From Clostridiales bacterium (GTDB lineage: Bacteria; Bacillota; Clostridia; Christensenellales; Aristaeellaceae): 8,010 nt of DNA. The stretch covers positions 1-8,010 of the forward strand of contig SFFC01000101.1 in assembly GCA_004556985.1 (NCBI GenBank), in the 5' to 3' direction. The translations under genes and the position numbers were made by a program. This document shows positions 1-5,205 of the stretch, piece by piece. The notes beneath the pieces are model-generated. The model was not told the origin of the DNA and made no database searches. It saw only the letters and a program-made list of their open reading frames with translations. Each line of letters opens with the position of its first letter. Positions within the stretch are counted from its first letter, which is position 1.

Positions 1-32
1 AAAAAGCCCGAAAACCATCGTTTTCGGACTTT
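1..32 (-). terminator. Rho-independent terminator of tRNA-Lys
   Basis: An inverted repeat (arms about 3-15 and 20-32, loop CATC) lies directly after the 3' end of the tRNA. Read on the minus strand it is followed by a run of T from positions 5 to 1. The one imperfect pair (7 with 28) is a G-U wobble in the minus-strand RNA but a C-A mismatch in plus, which supports minus-strand use. Confidence 0.85.
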
Positions 33-33
33 C

Positions 34-109
34 TGGTGCACCTTCAGGGGCTCGAACCCTGGGCACCCTGATTAAGAGTCAGGTGCTCTACCAACTGAGC
101 TAAAGGTGC
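34..109 (-). tRNA. tRNA-Lys (anticodon CTT)
   Basis: Read on the minus strand this is a complete 76-base tRNA. The 7-bp acceptor stem pairs GCACCTT with AAGGTGC, followed by discriminator A and an encoded CCA (34-36). The D-arm has TAGCTCAGTTGGTAGAGC and the T-arm has GGTTCGAGCCC. The anticodon loop CTCTTAA sits on stem CCTGA/TCAGG, so the anticodon is CTT, reading the lysine codon AAG. It has its own promoter about 50 bases upstream and a terminator immediately after. Confidence 0.97.
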
Positions 110-161
110 GAATTCAATTTTCGGAGGGCGGCGCGGGAGCGCTTTCCTCTCAACGGATGAT

Positions 162-190
162 AGTATATCACGGTGGGCGTGAAAATGCAA
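162..190 (-). promoter_or_regulatory. Sigma-A-type promoter of tRNA-Lys
   Basis: On the minus strand, TTGCAT (185-190) is followed after 17 bases by TATACT (162-167). This places the transcript start near 155, about 45 bases before the mature tRNA. Spacing and hexamers fit a strong housekeeping promoter. Confidence 0.75.
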
Positions 191-244
191 GTCTTTTTTT
201 CAAAAATAAAAAATTATATGATAGAGACGGGACACACAAAGAGA

Positions 245-340
245 GGGGCTGCCAGGCGAGGCGCGCAGGCGGCTTCGGAAGGGCCGACCCGACTGAAATC
301 GGCTGCTTTCGGAATGGCCTGCAGCGTGGCTGACAGCCCC
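245..340 (-). other. Structured trailer after the DegV gene, possible weak terminator
   Basis: The gap between the DegV stop and the tRNA-Lys promoter contains a long-range inverted repeat: GGGGCTG (245-251) pairs with CAGCCCC (334-340). CAGGC/GCCTG pairing and a small CCGA/TCGG hairpin lie inside it. On the minus strand the repeat is followed by CTCTCTTTGTG, only moderately U-rich. It could end the radical SAM-metK-DegV transcript, but it is not a classic terminator. I see no gene in the gap. Confidence 0.3.
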
Positions 341-351
341 GTAGGGAGAGG

Positions 352-1194
352 TCACAGGGAGACGAACATGATGCCGATGGTGTTGGGGCCGCAGTGGCAG
401 GCGACCGTGCAGCCCGTGCGTACCTCGAACACCTGCTCAAAGCGCCCGGATTCGCGCATGACGCGCAGGGAGGCCCTGACGGCATCCTCCTGGGCGTCCG
501 GGTGGACGACGAAGCAGATGTCCCCCCGCACGTGCGGATAGCGCTCCAGCAGCTCGCGGGCGTATTGCTCCATGCAGTGGGTGAAGGAGCCGCGGTACTT
601 TTTCGTCACGCCCATCTTTCCGTCGACGACCTCGATGCGCGGCTTGAGATGGAGCAGGTTCGCGCCTAGCGCTGCGACGGCGGAGCAGCGCCCGCCCTTA
701 TAGAGATAATCGAGCCGGTCGGGCAGAAAGCTCGACTGAATGCGGCCAGTCTCCTTGTTCAGCCTGTCCACGATGGTCTGGGGAGGCAGGCCGGACTCGA
801 CCAGGCGCGCGGCGTCGAGCACGATGATGCCCTGCGCGCTGGAGAGGTTGCGGGAGTCGACCGCGTAGACCTGGTCAAATTCCTGCGCGGCGAGGCACGC
901 GTTCTGGTAGCAGCTGGACATCTCGGCGCTGAGCGTGACACAGATGACGGCATCATAGGAGGCGCGCCAGTATCGGAAATGCTCGACAAATTCGCCGACG
1001 TTGACGGCGGACGTCCTGCACAGCGGGCCGCCCTCGTCGACCTGACGAAAGACGTCGGCCGGGGTCATATCGATGCCATCCCGGAGGGTCTCGCCGTTTC
1101 GCTCGATGGAGAGCGGGAGCAGCGTGATGTCGTAGCGGTGCAGCAGCTCGGGCGGCAGGTCGCAGGTAGAGTCCGAGAGAATCTTGATGTTCAT
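352..1194 (-). CDS. DegV-family fatty-acid-binding protein (FakB-like)
   Basis: This 280-residue protein has the length and landmarks of the DegV family. Members hold a fatty acid and, in the FakA/FakB system, present it for phosphorylation on the way to phospholipid; others have unknown ligands. Visible signatures are SDSTCDLP (7-14), RTSAVN (60-65), a serine-containing ligand loop LSAEMSSCYQNA (89-100), LDYLYKGGRCS (161-171), LKPRIEVVDGK (183-193), and a C-terminal CHCGPNTIG (266-274) whose His267 matches the conserved ligand-contact His. The ligand loop departs from the usual S-G-L-S-G-T-Y pattern, so the preferred fatty acid may differ. The start is chosen because AAGGA, inside the end of metK, sits about seven bases before the ATG. 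Three bases separate it from the metK stop, so it is the last gene of the operon. Assigned from motifs; no FakA kinase gene is in view. Confidence 0.93.
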   Translation of the reverse strand: MNIKILSDSTCDLPPELLHRYDITLLPLSIERNGETLRDGIDMTPADVFRQVDEGGPLCRTSAVNVGEFVEHFRYWRASYDAVICVTLSAEMSSCYQNACLAAQEFDQVYAVDSRNLSSAQGIIVLDAARLVESGLPPQTIVDRLNKETGRIQSSFLPDRLDYLYKGGRCSAVAALGANLLHLKPRIEVVDGKMGVTKKYRGSFTHCMEQYARELLERYPHVRGDICFVVHPDAQEDAVRASLRVMRESGRFEQVFEVRTGCTVACHCGPNTIGIMFVSL

Positions 1195-1197
1195 GGC

Positions 1198-2349
1198 TCA
1201 TCCTTGGCCGGGGCAAAGCGCACCGGCGAGGTCGGTCTGCTCCCACGGCATGGCCTTCGCGTTTGCGCCGAAGTGGCCGTAGCAGGAGACGGAGGAATAG
1301 ATCGGCGCGCGCAGTCCGAAGCGACGGATGATCGCGTTGGGCCGCAGGTCGACATGCCTGCGCAGCAGCTCGGCAATCTCGCTGTCGGGCAGTCGGCCCG
1401 TGCCGAAGGTATCCACCAGGACGGAGACCGGCTCCGCGACGCCAATGGCGTAGCTCAGCTCGATCTCGCAGCGGTCGGCCAGGCCGGCGGCGACGACGTT
1501 CTTGGCGAGGTAGCGGGCCATGTAAGCGGCGCTCCGGTCGACCTTGCTGGGGTCCTTGCCGGAGAAGGCGCCGCCGCCGTGGCGGGCGTAGCCGCCGTAG
1601 GTATCCACGATCAGCTTGCGGCCGGTCAGGCCGCTGTCGCCGGCGGGGCCGCCGATCAAGAAGCGGCCGGTCGGGTTGACGAAGATGCGCGTGCGCTCGT
1701 CGAGCAGCCCCTCGGGAATCGCATGGCTGATGACCTCGTCGATGATCTGCGTGCGCAGCTCGCTCTCCGTGATGGCCTCTGTGTGCTGCGTGGAGACGAC
1801 GACAGCGTCCACGCGCACGGGCTTTCCATCGTCATACTGCACGGTGACCTGCGCCTTGCCATCGGGCAGCAGCTCGGGGAGGATGCAGTTTTCACGGACA
1901 TAGGCCAGGCGGCGGGTCAGCGCATGCGCCAGCTCGATGGGCAGGGGCATGAGGCTCTCCGTCTCGCGGCAGGCATAGCCGAACATCATGCCCTGGTCGC
2001 CGGCACCCTCGTCCTTCGCGTTGGCGCGGCTGACGCCCATGTCGATATCGGGGGACTGCTCATGCAGGTCGATGGTGACGCGGCAGGTGTCCGCGTCGAA
2101 GCCGCGGCCCGGCTCCGTATAGCCGATGCGGCGGATGGTTTCGCGGGCGACGGCCTCGTAATCGACCCGGGCGTGGGTGGTGATCTCGCCGAAGATGTGC
2201 ACGGCGTCGGGGATGGCCGTGACCTCGCAGGCGACGTGGGCGGCGGGATCCTTGGCGAGGATGGCGTCGAGAATCGCGTCGGCGATCTGGTCGCAGACCT
2301 TGTCGGGATGGCCCTTGGTGACGCTTTCAGAGGTGAAGAAGGTTGTCAT
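1198..2349 (-). CDS. metK: S-adenosylmethionine synthetase
   Basis: MetK makes S-adenosylmethionine from methionine and ATP in the cytoplasm, releasing phosphate and diphosphate. The protein has 383 residues, full length for the family. Recognisable are FTSESVTKGHPDK (5-17, with His14, Asp16 and Lys17 of the ATP/metal site), Glu42 and Glu55, the GAGDQGMMFGYA signature (115-126, including Asp118), Lys165, FVNPTGRF (223-230), GDSGLTGRK (237-245) and the glycine-rich HGGGAFSGKDPSKVDRSAAY (257-276). All expected active-site residues are present. Residue 12 is Lys, where E. coli MetK has Glu. The start follows AGGAGG by eight bases; three bases separate it from the upstream radical SAM stop. It sits between a SAM-consuming enzyme and a DegV protein in one operon. 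No SAM-I riboswitch core is visible upstream. Confidence 0.98.
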   Translation of the reverse strand: MTTFFTSESVTKGHPDKVCDQIADAILDAILAKDPAAHVACEVTAIPDAVHIFGEITTHARVDYEAVARETIRRIGYTEPGRGFDADTCRVTIDLHEQSPDIDMGVSRANAKDEGAGDQGMMFGYACRETESLMPLPIELAHALTRRLAYVRENCILPELLPDGKAQVTVQYDDGKPVRVDAVVVSTQHTEAITESELRTQIIDEVISHAIPEGLLDERTRIFVNPTGRFLIGGPAGDSGLTGRKLIVDTYGGYARHGGGAFSGKDPSKVDRSAAYMARYLAKNVVAAGLADRCEIELSYAIGVAEPVSVLVDTFGTGRLPDSEIAELLRRHVDLRPNAIIRRFGLRAPIYSSVSCYGHFGANAKAMPWEQTDLAGALCPGQG

Positions 2350-2352
2350 GGC

Positions 2353-3735
2353 TCAGGCCTCCTTGCCGCAGGCTTCGGCGCAGGACGCGCAGTTGTGGCT
2401 GCAGCCCCAGAGACGGTCTGCCGTCGGCTTCCAGCTCTGCGCATAGCCGTCGCACTTGCCACACAGATGCTCAACGGTCTCCGGCGACTGCGGATCGGTC
2501 GAATGCGCGCCGGTCTTCTCGACGATCTCGCGCAGCTGCTGCGGGTTTTCGAGCATCGGGCAGGGGCGCAGCATGTTGTCGTTGAAGGGCTGGCCGTCGT
2601 GATAGGCCATGAAGATCGGGGAGCGCAGCGCGTCGAGCAGACTGACCTCGCGGATGTTGGCGTTGGAGTAGTGGATGAACACGCAGGGGTCGACGTCGCC
2701 GTTGGCGTTGATGTGCAGGTAGCGCCGGCCGCCGGCGATGCAGCCGCCGACATACTCGCCGTCGTTCTGGAAGTCCATCGCAAAGATCGGCTTGGTCGAG
2801 CGGATCTCGCGGATGCGGTGGTACATGTACTCGCGCTGCTCGGGATTAGGCAGCAGCTGCGGCGCGGCGTCGTTGCCGACGGGCATGTAATGGAAATACC
2901 AGATGAAGCGGGCGCCGAGGCCGCAGATGAAATCGATGTATTCCTCTGAGGCGATGGAATCGATGTTGGCGCTGGTGTAGCAGGCGGAGATGCCGAAGGG
3001 CAGATGCTTGTCGTGCAGGATCTGCATAGCGCGCGTGGCCTTCTGGTAGACGCCGCTGCCGCGCCGGCCGTCGGTGGCCTCCTCGAAGCCCTCCAGGCTG
3101 ATGGCCGGAATGAAGTTCTTGACGCGGAGCATCTCCTCGGCGAATTCCTCGTCGATGAGCGTGCCGTTGGTGAAGGAGAGGAACTGGCAGTCGCTGTGCT
3201 TGTTGCACAGGGCGATCAGGTCCCTCTTGCGCACGAGCGGCTCACCGCCGGTGTAGATGTACATGTACACGCCCAGCGCCTTGCCCTGCGTGATGATGGA
3301 GTCGATCTCGTCAAACGTCAGGTTGAGCCTGTTGCCGTATTCCGCGGCCCAGCAGCCGGTGCAGTGCAGGTTGCAGGCTGAGGTCGGGTCAAGCAGGATG
3401 GCCCAGGGGATGTTGCAGCCGTACTTTTTGCGGTTCTCCTCCTGAACCGGCCAGCCGATGATGTTGGCGTTGAGGAAGAAATTCTGGAAGGTTGCCTTGA
3501 GCACGCCGTTGTCGGTCTCCTTGAGGATGTCCATGACGAGCCTGTGCATGTTGTTGTCCGGGTCGTTGATGACCTTGCGCACGGCGGCGCGCTGGGACTC
3601 AAAGCTGTTGGGGCCGCTGCCGGCGAGCTTGTCCACCCAGGCCATCAGCTTGGGCGCGTTCTCCTCGGGGTTCTTTTCCAGGTAGGAAAAGGCGGTGTTC
3701 AGCGTCAGTTTCTTGACGGAATTGGAAATGCCCAT
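2353..3735 (-). CDS. Radical SAM protein with SPASM-like C-terminus, function unknown
   Basis: This is a 460-residue radical SAM enzyme. The 4Fe-4S cluster that cleaves SAM is held by Cys121, Cys125 and Cys128 (CNLHCTGC), followed by the SAM-binding YTGGEP (161-166). Residues 1-105 form a soluble helical N-terminal region. Further cysteines at 332 (EYVGGC), 351 (GDVDPC), 392, 425 and 428 fit an auxiliary cluster of the SPASM/twitch kind. A last group, Cys445, 449, 452 and 456 (CSHNCASCAEAC), closes the chain. From memory, close relatives occur widely in Clostridia and are annotated only as radical SAM protein; the substrate is unknown. An in-frame ATG 28 codons upstream exists, but the ATG chosen has AAAGGAG eight bases before it, and the longer form would begin almost at the predicted transcript start. 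It is first in the operon with metK, which makes its cosubstrate. Confidence 0.93.
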   Translation of the reverse strand: MGISNSVKKLTLNTAFSYLEKNPEENAPKLMAWVDKLAGSGPNSFESQRAAVRKVINDPDNNMHRLVMDILKETDNGVLKATFQNFFLNANIIGWPVQEENRKKYGCNIPWAILLDPTSACNLHCTGCWAAEYGNRLNLTFDEIDSIITQGKALGVYMYIYTGGEPLVRKRDLIALCNKHSDCQFLSFTNGTLIDEEFAEEMLRVKNFIPAISLEGFEEATDGRRGSGVYQKATRAMQILHDKHLPFGISACYTSANIDSIASEEYIDFICGLGARFIWYFHYMPVGNDAAPQLLPNPEQREYMYHRIREIRSTKPIFAMDFQNDGEYVGGCIAGGRRYLHINANGDVDPCVFIHYSNANIREVSLLDALRSPIFMAYHDGQPFNDNMLRPCPMLENPQQLREIVEKTGAHSTDPQSPETVEHLCGKCDGYAQSWKPTADRLWGCSHNCASCAEACGKEA

Positions 3736-3776
3736 CGTATATGCTCCTTTGATCCTATAATATGTAGAAACAGCCG

Positions 3777-3820
3777 GATGCGGCCGGACGGAGCGCCTGT
3801 GCCCGCGGACCGTCCGCATC
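3777..3820 (-). promoter_or_regulatory. Hairpin in the leader of the radical SAM-metK operon
   Basis: The roughly 90-base untranslated leader holds GATGCGG (3777-3783) pairing with CCGCATC (3814-3820), continued by ACGG/CCGT (3788-3791 with 3810-3813) across a four-base bulge. An alternative 7-bp pairing, CGGACGG with CCGTCCG (3785-3791 with 3810-3816), excludes part of the first. The ribosome binding site lies about 35 bases beyond, so any control would be indirect. It does not match the SAM riboswitch classes I can recall. Confidence 0.4.
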
Positions 3821-3830
3821 GGATAAGGCG

Positions 3831-3859
3831 ATTATAAAAAGGCGCGGGCAAAAAGAAAA
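3831..3859 (-). promoter_or_regulatory. Probable promoter of the radical SAM-metK-DegV operon
   Basis: A perfect TATAAT -10 element (3831-3836) is preceded at 17 bases by a weak -35, TTTTCT (3854-3859). Transcription would start near 3824, about 90 bases before the radical SAM start codon. The -35 lies inside the T-rich tail of the TetR-gene terminator, so the two elements are packed end to end. Confidence 0.55.
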
Positions 3860-3912
3860 TGCCCAGATCGCGGTCAATGTCCGAATTGGAAACGACTGAC
3901 CGCAATCTGGGC
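3850..3912 (-). terminator. Rho-independent terminator of the TetR-family gene
   Basis: Sixteen-base arms at 3861-3876 and 3897-3912 (GCCCAGAT.GCGGTCA type) flank a 20-base loop. On the minus strand the hairpin runs into ATTTTCTTTTT. The single imperfect pair (3869 with 3904) is C-A in plus but G-U in the minus-strand RNA, so the element is selected as minus-strand RNA. It begins 39 bases after the TetR stop and insulates the downstream operon. Confidence 0.85.
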
Positions 3913-3951
3913 AAAACTGACACAAATGGGCGGATTTGAGAAGACGAGGCG

Positions 3952-4515
3952 TTACGGCGCCGTGCGCGTGTAGCGGCGGACAAGATCCTCCAGGCTGCCG
4001 GAGAAGAAGCGCTCGATCAGGCTGAGCATCTTCTCAATGTCGCCCGTCATGCCCTCCCCGATCCAGCGCAGAATCATGCCGCACAGGCCGTAGGAGAAGA
4101 TGTTGATGAGAAAATCTTTGTCCTCCCCGGGAATGCGCTCCGAGCCGGGCTGGCTGGCGAGCAGGCTGGTGATGATGGGGCTTAGCCATCGGGTGAACTC
4201 GGCTTCCAGCGTGCTGCGCTGAATGGAGTGGAACGTGTTGAGCACGACCATCCGCTCCTTCTGGCTGTAGACGAGGAGCTTGCGCAGGCAGTCGACCCAG
4301 TTGTCGCGGGTCACCTCCGTATTGAGCAGGCGGCGGGTATCCTCGGTGAGCGTATAGTTGAGCAGGTCGTAGATGTCCTGAAAGTGATAATAAAAGGTCT
4401 TGCGGCTCACCTCGGCGTCATCCGTGATATCCTGAATGGTGATGTTGTCGAGCGTCTTTTCCGACAGCAGCTTCTTGAGTGATGCGGAAAGCATCCGCTT
4501 TGTCATGTTGGACAT
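3952..4515 (-). CDS. TetR/AcrR-family transcriptional regulator
   Basis: This 187-residue protein has a TetR-type DNA-binding domain at about 5-52: an amphipathic first helix, then TIQDITDDAEVSRKTFYYHFQDIYDLL, whose recognition helix SRKTFYYHF is typical of the branch that includes the dihydroxyacetone kinase regulator DhaS. The rest (about 55-185) is an all-helical ligand/dimer domain too divergent to name an effector. The chosen ATG has AAGGAGG seven bases before it; an upstream in-frame ATG would add 25 lysine/arginine-rich residues, lacks such a site and lies upstream of the predicted promoter. The gene has its own promoter with an inverted repeat over the -35, which suggests autoregulation, and its own terminator. 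It is divergent from the small JAB-like gene, a natural candidate target. Confidence 0.93.
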   Translation of the reverse strand: MSNMTKRMLSASLKKLLSEKTLDNITIQDITDDAEVSRKTFYYHFQDIYDLLNYTLTEDTRRLLNTEVTRDNWVDCLRKLLVYSQKERMVVLNTFHSIQRSTLEAEFTRWLSPIITSLLASQPGSERIPGEDKDFLINIFSYGLCGMILRWIGEGMTGDIEKMLSLIERFFSGSLEDLVRRYTRTAP

Positions 4516-4540
4516 GGCGCGCCCTCCTTTGCGTAGCTTC

Positions 4541-4569
4541 AGTTTAGTCACTTTTGCGCGCTTCGTCAA
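4541..4569 (-). promoter_or_regulatory. Promoter of the TetR-family gene
   Basis: On the minus strand TTGACG (4564-4569) and TAAACT (4541-4546) are separated by 17 bases. The start would fall near 4534, giving a leader of about 19 bases that contains the AAGGAGG site. The -35 sits in the centre of the 4556-4575 inverted repeat. Confidence 0.65.
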
Positions 4570-4575
4570 GCGCGC
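4556..4575. promoter_or_regulatory. Inverted repeat, candidate TetR operator
   Basis: Perfect 8-base arms GCGCGCTT (4556-4563) and AAGCGCGC (4568-4575) flank CGTC. It overlaps the -35 and part of the spacer of the TetR-gene promoter, where a bound dimer would block RNA polymerase. Operator function is inferred from position and symmetry only. Confidence 0.5.
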
Positions 4576-4611
4576 GAAGGGATGGGTCATTTCAAAAATG
4601 TACTTACAGGC

Positions 4612-4643
4612 CGTTTTTTCCAGCGCGAAAAAACGCGTACAAT
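4612..4643 (+). promoter_or_regulatory. Probable promoter of the JAB-like gene, with embedded inverted repeat
   Basis: TACAAT (4638-4643) is a good -10; the -35 at 17 bases is weak (TTTTTC, 4615-4620). An inverted repeat with 9-base arms, CGTTTTTTC (4612-4620) and GAAAAAACG (4627-4635), covers the -35 and the spacer. A weak -35 under a symmetric site is compatible with regulator control, whether repression or activation. Confidence 0.45.
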
Positions 4644-4653
4644 GCCGGTAGAA

Positions 4654-4669
4654 GCGGCCAAATGGCCGC
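4654..4669. repeat. Short inverted repeat in the leader of the JAB-like gene
   Basis: GCGGCCA and TGGCCGC (7-base arms, two bases between) lie just after the predicted plus-strand transcript start near 4650. It is too tight for a normal RNA hairpin loop, so a protein-binding site is more plausible than an RNA element. It is unlike the other two repeats in this control region. Confidence 0.35.
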
Positions 4670-4727
4670 GTTCAGCCCTCCGAAAAACACAGAAAACGGG
4701 GATGCCCACACAGAAGGAATGATGGAA

Positions 4728-5072
4728 ATGGACAAAAGAGGATTCAGGATCCTGACCACGCCGCAGGAGATCGCGCAGTCGCTGCTGATGGAACTCTATA
4801 CGCCGACGACAGCGACTGTCCTGCTGGACAGCGACGGCGCGATGACCGGTATCCGCCTGTTTGACACGCTGTTCGGCGGAAGAGCGGTCCGCCCGACGGA
4901 AGACTGCGTACAGGCATGGATGATCTGCGGCCATCCGGACGGCAGCCTTGAGCTGAGCGAGGAGGAGCTGCGCAACCTCGACAGGCTGCGCGAAAGCCTG
5001 AATGTCGAGCGCATCCGCGTCTTCCTGGCCGGAGAGGACATCGGCGTCATCGAGCTCCCGGACGAGCCGTGA
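4728..5072 (+). CDS. Small protein resembling a degenerate JAB (RadC/JAMM-like) domain
   Basis: This 114-residue soluble protein matches no family I know with certainty, but its plan follows the JAB domain of RadC. TPQEIAQSLL (11-20) resembles the entry helix, TATVLLDSDG (28-37) the central strand, AVRP (53-56) the VHPRE turn, and CGHPDGSLELSEEE (67-80) the metal-site loop; a helix (81-91) and strand (94-100) follow. The JAMM pattern H-x-H-x7-S-x2-D aligns without gaps to Cys67, His69, Ser77 and Glu80. The first His is therefore Cys, the Asp is Glu, and the upstream catalytic Glu is not evident (Thr-Thr before the strand). If related, it is a pseudoenzyme or has an altered metal site. Three nearby in-frame ATGs exist; the third fits AGAAGGA best (nine bases). 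The gene is certain from codon pattern and signal; the fold is my inference. Confidence 0.75.
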   Translation: MDKRGFRILTTPQEIAQSLLMELYTPTTATVLLDSDGAMTGIRLFDTLFGGRAVRPTEDCVQAWMICGHPDGSLELSEEELRNLDRLRESLNVERIRVFLAGEDIGVIELPDEP

Positions 5073-5153
5073 CGGCGGACGGGGGCTGCCGGCGGCGGCC
5101 TGCGGCTTTGGGAAAAACGGGAAATTGGAGCGGAAACGATGCGCGGAGGACGC

Positions 5154-5168
5154 CATTATGGTATAATG
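5154..5168 (+). promoter_or_regulatory. Extended -10 promoter of the CmpB-family gene, overlapping an inverted repeat
   Basis: TGGTATAAT (5159-5167) is a textbook extended -10 element (TGn before TATAAT); no good -35 lies 16-18 bases upstream, as is common for this class. The -10 is also part of an inverted repeat, CATTAT (5154-5159) and ATAATG (5163-5168). Transcription would begin near 5174, about 30 bases before the ATG. The rest of 5073-5205 is GC-rich with no convincing terminator, so read-through from the JAB-like gene is possible. Confidence 0.65.
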
Positions 5169-5205
5169 CCTGCGGATAGAAACAGAAGGAAACGGAGGAC
5201 CAGGC

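Noticed and set aside
979..2949. A 656-codon open frame on the plus strand opposite metK and the radical SAM gene
   Set aside because: It is the complement of two unmistakable genes in GC-rich DNA, where antisense frames stay open. The translation is low-complexity Ala/Gly/Asp/Val with no domain, and no ribosome binding site is apparent.
3736..3819. A 28-residue N-terminal extension of the radical SAM protein
   Set aside because: It would start almost at the predicted transcript start, covers the leader hairpin and has no ribosome binding site. The internal ATG at 3735 has a well-spaced AAAGGAG.
3736..3830. SAM-I or SMK riboswitch before the radical SAM-metK operon
   Set aside because: The leader is short and lacks the conserved SAM-I core. 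I could not trace an SMK-type pairing to the ribosome binding site.
4516..4590. A 25-residue upstream extension of the TetR regulator
   Set aside because: It would run through the promoter and the inverted repeat. The chosen ATG has AAGGAGG at seven bases.
5073..5205. Terminator after the JAB-like gene
   Set aside because: GC-rich CCGG/CGGC pairings are possible around 5085-5110 but are irregular and lack a real T-run, so no terminator is called.
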